The position numbers were made by a program, and so were the translations under genes. Positions 58,884 through 64,000 of a stretch of 64,000 nucleotides of DNA are shown in pieces. Each line of letters starts with the position of its first letter. Within the stretch, counting starts at the first letter, position 1. This DNA comes from Haematobia irritans (lineage: Eukaryota > Arthropoda > Insecta > Diptera > Muscidae): positions 224,046,085 to 224,110,084 of the forward strand of contig NC_134400.1 of assembly GCF_050003625.1 (NCBI RefSeq), in the 5' to 3' direction. The notes below the pieces were generated by a model. That model ran no database searches. It was not told where the DNA came from and worked only from the letters and a program-made list of their open reading frames with translations.

Positions 58884-58966
58884 CACTAATAGAAAAAGTT
58901 TCGTTATATTAACGAAATGTGTTGTTAAAAGTGAGTGAATGAAACAAAATCGTTAATACAACAAAG
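58884..58966. mobile_element. TTCGTTA-rich MITE, left half
   Basis: ACACTAATAGAAAAAGTTTC and TTATATTAACGAAATGTG match 48984-49035. It is cut off at the start of the family 2 element. Confidence 0.65.
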
Positions 58967-60195
58967 TTTTTTGTGATTGGGGATCGATTTATCTGAGGGC
59001 TATATATAACTATAGGCCGATATGGACCTAGTTAGGCATGGTTGTTAACGGCCATATACTAGCACAATGTACCAAATTTCAACTGACTCGGATGAAATTT
59101 GCTCCTCCAAGAGTCTCCAAAACCAAATCTCGGGATCGGTTTATATGGGGGCTATATGTGATGACTGTTAAATATCATATACTACCACCACGTACCAAAT
59201 TTCAACCAGATCGGATGAATTTTGCTTCTCCAAAAGGCACCGGAGGTCAAATCTGGGGATCGGTTTATATGGGGCTATATATAATTATGGACTGATATGA
59301 ACCAATTCCTGCATGGTTGTTGGATACCATATACTAACATCACCTACCAAATTTGAACCGAATCGGATGAATTTTGCTCTTCCAAGGGGCTCCGGAGGTC
59401 AAATCTGGGGATCGGTTTATATGCGGGGCTATATATAATTATGGAGCGATTTCGACCAATTTTTGCATGGGTATTTTAGGCCATATATTAACATCACGTG
59501 CCAAATTTCAACTGAATCAGATGAATTTTGTTCTTCCAAGAGGCTCCGGAGGTCAAATCTGGTGATCGGTTTATATGGGGGCTATATATAATTATGGACC
59601 GATATAGACCATTTTTTGCATGGTCATTAGAGACCATATACTAACATCATGTAGCAAATTTCAGCCGGATCGGATGAAATTTGCTTCTCTTAGAGGCTCT
59701 GCAAGCCAAATCGGGGGATCGGTTTATATGGGAGCTATATATAATTATGGACCGATGTGGACCAATTTTGGCATAGTTGTTAGAGACCATATACATACAC
59801 CATGTACCAAATTTCAGCCGGATCGGATAAAATTTGCTTCTCTTAGAGGATCCGCAATCCAAATCGGGGGATCGGTTTATATGGGGGCTATATATAATTA
59901 TGAACCGATGTGGACCAATTTGTGCATGGTTGTTAGAGACCATATACTAACACCATGTACCAAATTTCAGCCGGATCGGATGCAATTTGCTTCTCTTAGA
60001 GGATTCGCAAGCCAAATTTGGGGGGTCAGTTTATATGGGGGCTATACGTAAAAGTAGACCGATATGGCCCATTTGCAATACCATCCGACCTACGTAAATA
60101 ACAACTACTTGTGCTAAGTTTCAAGTCGATAGCTTGTTTCGTTCGGAAGTTAGCGTGATTTCAACAGACGGACGGACGGACGGACATGCTCAGAC

Positions 60196-60730
60196 CGACC
60201 AGGATTGGCCTGTCACAAACTGTGACTTTTGCGACATACATTTGCGACGGTATAATACGTATGTCGCAAAAGTCGTAAACCTGCTGTAGAAAACCAAATT
60301 TTGAATAGAAGAAATCCTGAAAATTTTTCAATTTAGTTTGACAGCATTCGCTGTGAGTTTCTGCAGAAATTTGTGAAAGTCAAGCCTATTTTCTTAGGTG
60401 GTATCGAAATTCCCGTTGGTGAGTGTGCAAAATACCTTGGGGTTATATTGGACAGGAGACTGAACTTAAAGCTAAGAAAGGACGAGAAAATCCACGGTTA
60501 CCCTGAACTCGTGCAAAAGGCAATAGGGAAAATGTGGGGACTAAAACCGAAAATTGTGAACATTCCTAAGAATTGAAACTTCTTCGCACATACCATTGTC
60601 TTGAATATCATCGAATTCGTTGCGACTTTTGTTACTTTTTCTGCGTTTACGACGCGTATGTGACGTTTACGACGTTTACAACTTTGCGACAGTCGCAAAC
60701 CTAAAAGAGTTTGATACAGACCATCTCTGA
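60196..60730. mobile_element. Insertion with TTTGCGAC inverted repeats and a LINE fragment
   Basis: Compared with other family 2 copies, extra DNA lies between GCTCAGACCGAC and ACTTTATGGGGTC. GACTTTTGCGACATAC (60224-60239) and its exact inverse (60259-60274) form a 16-bp-stem hairpin. Further TTTGCGAC/GTCGCAAA words occur near 60245 and 60684-60700. Exact ends and target duplication are not clear. Confidence 0.6.
60373..60576 (+). pseudogene. Non-LTR retrotransposon reverse-transcriptase fragment
   Basis: The 67-codon frame contains CAKYLGVILDRRLNLK at about residues 18-33, a hallmark of the region just downstream of the catalytic palm in insect non-LTR reverse transcriptases (R1/Jockey-like), preceded by a short GGIEIPVGE strand as expected. 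The segment KAIGKMWGLKPK follows the family pattern. It keeps neither the YxDD site nor an endonuclease, so it is a remnant. The first methionine is fortuitous. It sits in the insertion at 60196-60730, which seems to have picked it up. Confidence 0.72.
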
Positions 60731-60818
60731 GACTTTATGGGGTCTTAGAGCAATATTTCGATGTGTTACAAACGGAATGACAAAGTTAATATACCCCCAT
60801 CCTATGGTGGAGGGTATA

Positions 60819-61206
60819 ACAAAATCGGCCTGTAATTCTATTTGAATTTCTCACATCTGTGGACCAAAAACGGCCAACAGAATAATAAAGACACAAAGTT
60901 ATCTCATATTGGTAGACTGCGGATTGTAGTAGCGCTAGATTGCTGACAAATTAGGCTTTAAAATCTTATGGATCAGATGATGCTGCAAATTTCGGAAATG
61001 ATAATGCTATCAGAATGGAGTGTATCGCATTTGCTAGCTCGGGCAACAAGCGCAACCGTGAGACAATTTCAGTCCGATTCGATTAACCTTTTCAATGATT
61101 TTGGACAAAGGATTCCTCACAATATTATGAATTGACAATAAATTTTGAGTGGCATTATCATTGTAGCGAAAGAAATATGAAAGGATAAATAGTGTAATAC
61201 TGTTAT
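60819..61206. other. Unidentified sequence including the repeat shared with 17490-17590
   Basis: 61095-61200 is similar to 17490-17590. The remainder is unrecognised. Confidence 0.4.
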
Positions 61207-61515
61207 TTTAGGTTCACTTAGACCATTCAGTCTAATTGTGGTACTAACTTCCCTCTTATCAATGAGTGCTCCCCGATACTATGTTTCAGCTCAATGACAA
61301 GGGACCTTTTCTTATTTCCGAGTCCGAACGGCGTTATACATATGGTGAAGACACGTAGAGAAGTTTTGAAACCCTCATAAATGTCGCCAGCGTTACTGAG
61401 AGGGAATAATCTACCACTGAAAAAACCTTTTGGTGTTCGGTCGTAACTGGGATTGAACCCACGAATCTTTGTAATAAAGGCAAGCACGCTTTGCATCACA
61501 TCACGTTGGCTCCCT
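61207..61515 (-). mobile_element. tRNA-derived SINE, minus-strand copy lacking the CCTAA tail
   Basis: The head on the right (CCAACGTGATGTGATGCAAAG, B-box GGGTTCAATCCCAG near 61455) and the body to the left match other copies. The tail ends at AGTGAACCTAAAA. Confidence 0.8.
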
Positions 61516-61559
61516 TAAGTAACACTAGGACAATACAACAAAAAACACAATAACAACTC

Positions 61560-61785
61560 AGTTAATTTAGTAAATTGTGATACCGAAGGTGATAAACTTG
61601 CTTTTTATTAGTAAGTGATTAGCGATTCTAGATTTAGCTCAACGACAAAAAAAAATAAAACAACATTTCATAGCCGAGTTCGGACAGCGAATCACATAAT
61701 ATGTGAAACCTTGTGGAGAAACATCAGCATTATCGAGAGATCATGAACAGCCGGTGACAAATTGTTTGGTATTCGTTACGTTCTG
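61560..61785 (-). mobile_element. Degraded SINE copy
   Basis: TTGTGATACCGAAGGTGATAAAC, TTAGCTCAACGACAA, CATAGCCGAGTTCGGACAGCG and GGTGACAAATTGTTTGGTATTCG follow the SINE order on the minus strand at low identity. Adjacent to the copy at 61207-61515. Confidence 0.55.
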
Positions 61786-61829
61786 ATATCATCAGAAAAA
61801 TTTTCTTGTATACCCTCCTTGGTGTAGAG

Positions 61830-62393
61830 TACACTGAAAAAAAAGCAGGCCCGGTTCCAAAGATTTTGTCTTTACTTTAACAATTTTGATATTGATTCCG
61901 AGCCAAAGATGCGGAGAATACAAGTAAGGATACTTTTGAGACACAATTCTCTTTTAAATTTGCGATTTTTGTTCTTGCAAATTTTAATTTTTCGTTTTTT
62001 AAGCTTTTTTTCTTCATATGCCATCAAAATCCTTTAAAAACGAGTTAACGACAACTTTATTTTCCAAATTCAGACTCTACTTCCAGTAGAATTTATGCTA
62101 TGTTTCAAGTAAAAACGTCTTTAAAATAAAGTGTTGAAAGACAACAAATTTAAAGACAATTTTTCTGAATTATTAAAGTCGGTCAACTTGACTTACCCCA
62201 AAAAGTTTTTCTTTCATATTATGATAACCAGTTTTATGTTAAATCACTTAATTATAAGGCAAATACGACATTATTGAAAAGTTTATCGACTTTTGGACAA
62301 TGAAAAAAACTTTATATTAGAGAAATGCGTCTCCTATGCTAAGCAAAATTTGCATTCGTATTTTAAGGACACGACAATATTTTTTTCAGTGTA
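61830..62393 (+). mobile_element. CACTG-type MITE, complete
   Basis: TACACTGAAAAAAAAGCAGG on the left and ATATTTTTTTCAGTGTA on the right are inverted over 14-15 bp. Inner blocks CGGTTCCAAAGATTTTGTC, TTGATTCCGAGCCAAAGATG and TAAAAACGTCTTTAAAATAAAG are in the opposite orientation to 37472-38133. A TATACCCTCCTTGGTG scrap resembling a family 2 end lies just upstream at 61809. Confidence 0.82.
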
Positions 62394-64000
62394 CTTAAGA
62401 TTCCGAATGGCAAAACTTTAGAACCAACGTACTTTTCAATATAGTCCATGTACGATTTTCACGACGTATGACATAAAAATTACTTAGTCTCTCAGTACTA
62501 AAGTGGATTCTAAATTTAAAGTTTCATTGTATTTTACAGCCAACTTGAGACTATCACAATAATTTTCTCAACTTTCAAAAAGTAAATTTCAACAATAAAA
62601 ATTTGTTCTGCATTTTTATCTTTAAGGCCAATTAAAATTAATAAACTTCTTCACTCACAATGCCACAATGTGAACAGAGCAGAACGGTGAGCAAGTAACC
62701 CCACAAAACTTCCACCAAAATAAGCAGGAATGAATGTCTTGCCTCTCGTTAGCCCTAAGCCCATTCACCACTTTTGAATGGAAGGCCGTTTACAAATGTC
62801 TGTCGTTATTCATTATCTTTGTTTTGCTGGAATCATAATTATTTTGCAGTGTTTATACTCATTAATAATGGCGTTATTAACAGGCCCCTAAGGACATTCA
62901 ATATCTGCTGGCTGGAGTTTGTTGTTGGTTGTGTTGCTTGTCGCAATCGTCCTAGGGCAGCTGTAAAAAAATGTATCCTGACCGTTACGAGTTTTATTGG
63001 TGAAAACATGAAAATTCTTTCGTTGTTGCAAGGTGTCCTTTTTTAACTCCTTACTCCGTGTTCTAGCAAAGGACTCGTGTAGTTTAGCCATTTTCCATTG
63101 AATTCACTTTAGAATTGATGTTTGTCTGGTTTTTGGTGGACTATAAAGATGCCTAGTGATAGTAGACCATCTCATTTTTTTGTTTTGCTGTTCCATTGCT
63201 CATTTGAAACAATTCATAAAATTTCTTTGATGCTTCTTTCCATGTTATCGTGATGGTTCTGCCACCATTCATTCGGCCAGGGAATGAGTGTTTCCCCATG
63301 TGTCTTTGGTTGGATTCATGTCGTCTTCTTAGTGGTTATCATTGATGGTTGCTGCTGTTGCTGTATGGATGGCTCTTCGAATGGATGATGTGTGTGCCTG
63401 ATAGTTGCGCCTGTTAAGATAAGTTTGCAAATAGTCCTTCCCTCCTACCACACACTCGCGCCCACGAAAAGAGTCCATAAACCCCTTCATTTGATCCCTC
63501 ACCCCTTGGTCTTATGAACTGAAAATCACTTGTAATGCGGAAGTTTTATACTCTTCCATTCCATTTGCTATCAAAGTTGGATGATATGGCATCGAAAGAT
63601 GAAGTCGTATGTGTGTGACCTTTTAAGTGAAATCCAAGTGCAGAGATATGGAGTGATAACATGGCAAACAACGTGAAGTAGTAAAAAGAGTTAATAGCGC
63701 GGAAGGATATGCGTTCGAGGATAATTGGCAAAAATGGAATGCTTCATTGATGTCCTCTGATTCCGTACCTTGTACAAGACAAAGATGAAATAGACAGAAT
63801 TGCCTTAAGGAGGGTGGAGTTTGGTGCAAGCTCATGTAAAGCCGATATAGTATAGACTTGAAATGACACGTGTTTTTTAGGCAATTTAGGAATTTGGTTG
63901 TAAAAACTGCTCACCTACTTGCACAGTTTTTGCAGGAAATCGACTTTGGCCTTTTAAAGTCTTGGAGATGTTGTCCTTAGCGATTATAAATGAGTCCATC
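62394..64000. other. Repeat-poor sequence, no gene recognised
   Basis: No shared repeats. TG-rich and GCTGTTGCTG-type simple sequence lies at 63330-63365. Frames at 62774-63091 and 63546-63835 overlap on opposite strands or show no domain. Possibly unique host DNA. Confidence 0.4.

Larger units (their letters stand above)
58967..60818 (+). mobile_element. 153-bp-unit element, family 2, 5'-truncated with a 0.5-kb insertion
   Basis: It begins inside the element (TTTGTGATTGGGGATCG) with no head hairpin or minisatellite. Seven or so units run to 60120, followed by GACGGACGGACGGACATGC at 60168. Unrelated DNA occupies about 60196-60730, then the usual TTTATGGGGTCTTAGAGC and end hairpin CCTATGGTGGAGGGTATA complete it. 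Frames of 98-143 codons on both strands are repeat by-products. Confidence 0.85.

Overview
The window looks like non-coding nuclear DNA of a higher fly (Diptera), probably a muscid such as Stomoxys, Haematobia or Musca. That guess rests on strong AT richness, a mariner relic, a tRNA-derived SINE and several short-repeat families that I associate with calyptrate flies; the species is inference. I found no exon of a host gene. Almost every long reading frame is either chance or falls inside a repeat. The only protein homologies I recognise are a decayed mariner transposase (minus strand, 21636-22620) and a short non-LTR reverse-transcriptase fragment (60373-60576).

The dominant component is a superfamily of elements built from tandem 153-bp units, in at least four families: family 1 (1-391, 57078-58525), family 2 (27317-27928, 34102-35615, 39232-40829, 46546-48862, 51667-53020, 58967-60818, plus scraps), family 3 (12112-13542) and family 4 (38376-39168). 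In families 1-3 one end reads AACAAGT plus a GC-rich hairpin, then a TACCCTnnACCA motif. That motif recurs inverted at the other end, which is itself a hairpin ending GGGTATA. The family-specific letters change together at both ends. This architecture recalls the DINE-1/Helentron-associated elements of Drosophila, but no transposase is present to prove it.

Other mobile DNA: a 1,214-bp foldback element (1733-2946) with 442-bp inverted arms, internal 162-bp tandem units and a perfect 9-bp target duplication; a ~335-bp tRNA-derived SINE in about eleven copies, whose 3' end carries CCTAA repeats; a 1,531-bp hAT-like element (19972-21502) containing a MITE and a SINE; the mariner (21570-22800); and about twenty MITEs in several families (CACTGAAAAAA, AATTAATT-rich, GGAATATGATCACC palindromes, CAAACATAT-rich, TTCGTTA-rich, CCCAGCAAAAAA). 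Many of these MITEs share ends of the type ACACnCANAGAA.

Layout: 1-3.2 kb foldback, SINE and MITEs; 3.2-12.1 kb mostly unidentified sequence with scattered MITEs and SINEs; 12.1-13.5 kb family 3; 14.5-22.8 kb dense MITEs, hAT-like element and mariner; 22.8-25.4 kb repeat-poor; 25.4-30.9 kb CACTG-type relics and a family 2 copy; 30.9-33.8 kb repeat-poor; 34.1-40.8 kb stacked family 2, family 4 and MITE elements; 40.8-46.2 kb repeat-poor; 46.5-48.9 kb family 2 split by a tRNA-bearing TIR element; 49.2-51.7 kb repeat-poor; 51.7-53.5 kb family 2 and MITE; 54.6-62.4 kb mixed elements; 62.4-64 kb repeat-poor. Nothing suggests a cooperating set of genes. The biology here is nested transposition in intronic or intergenic DNA.
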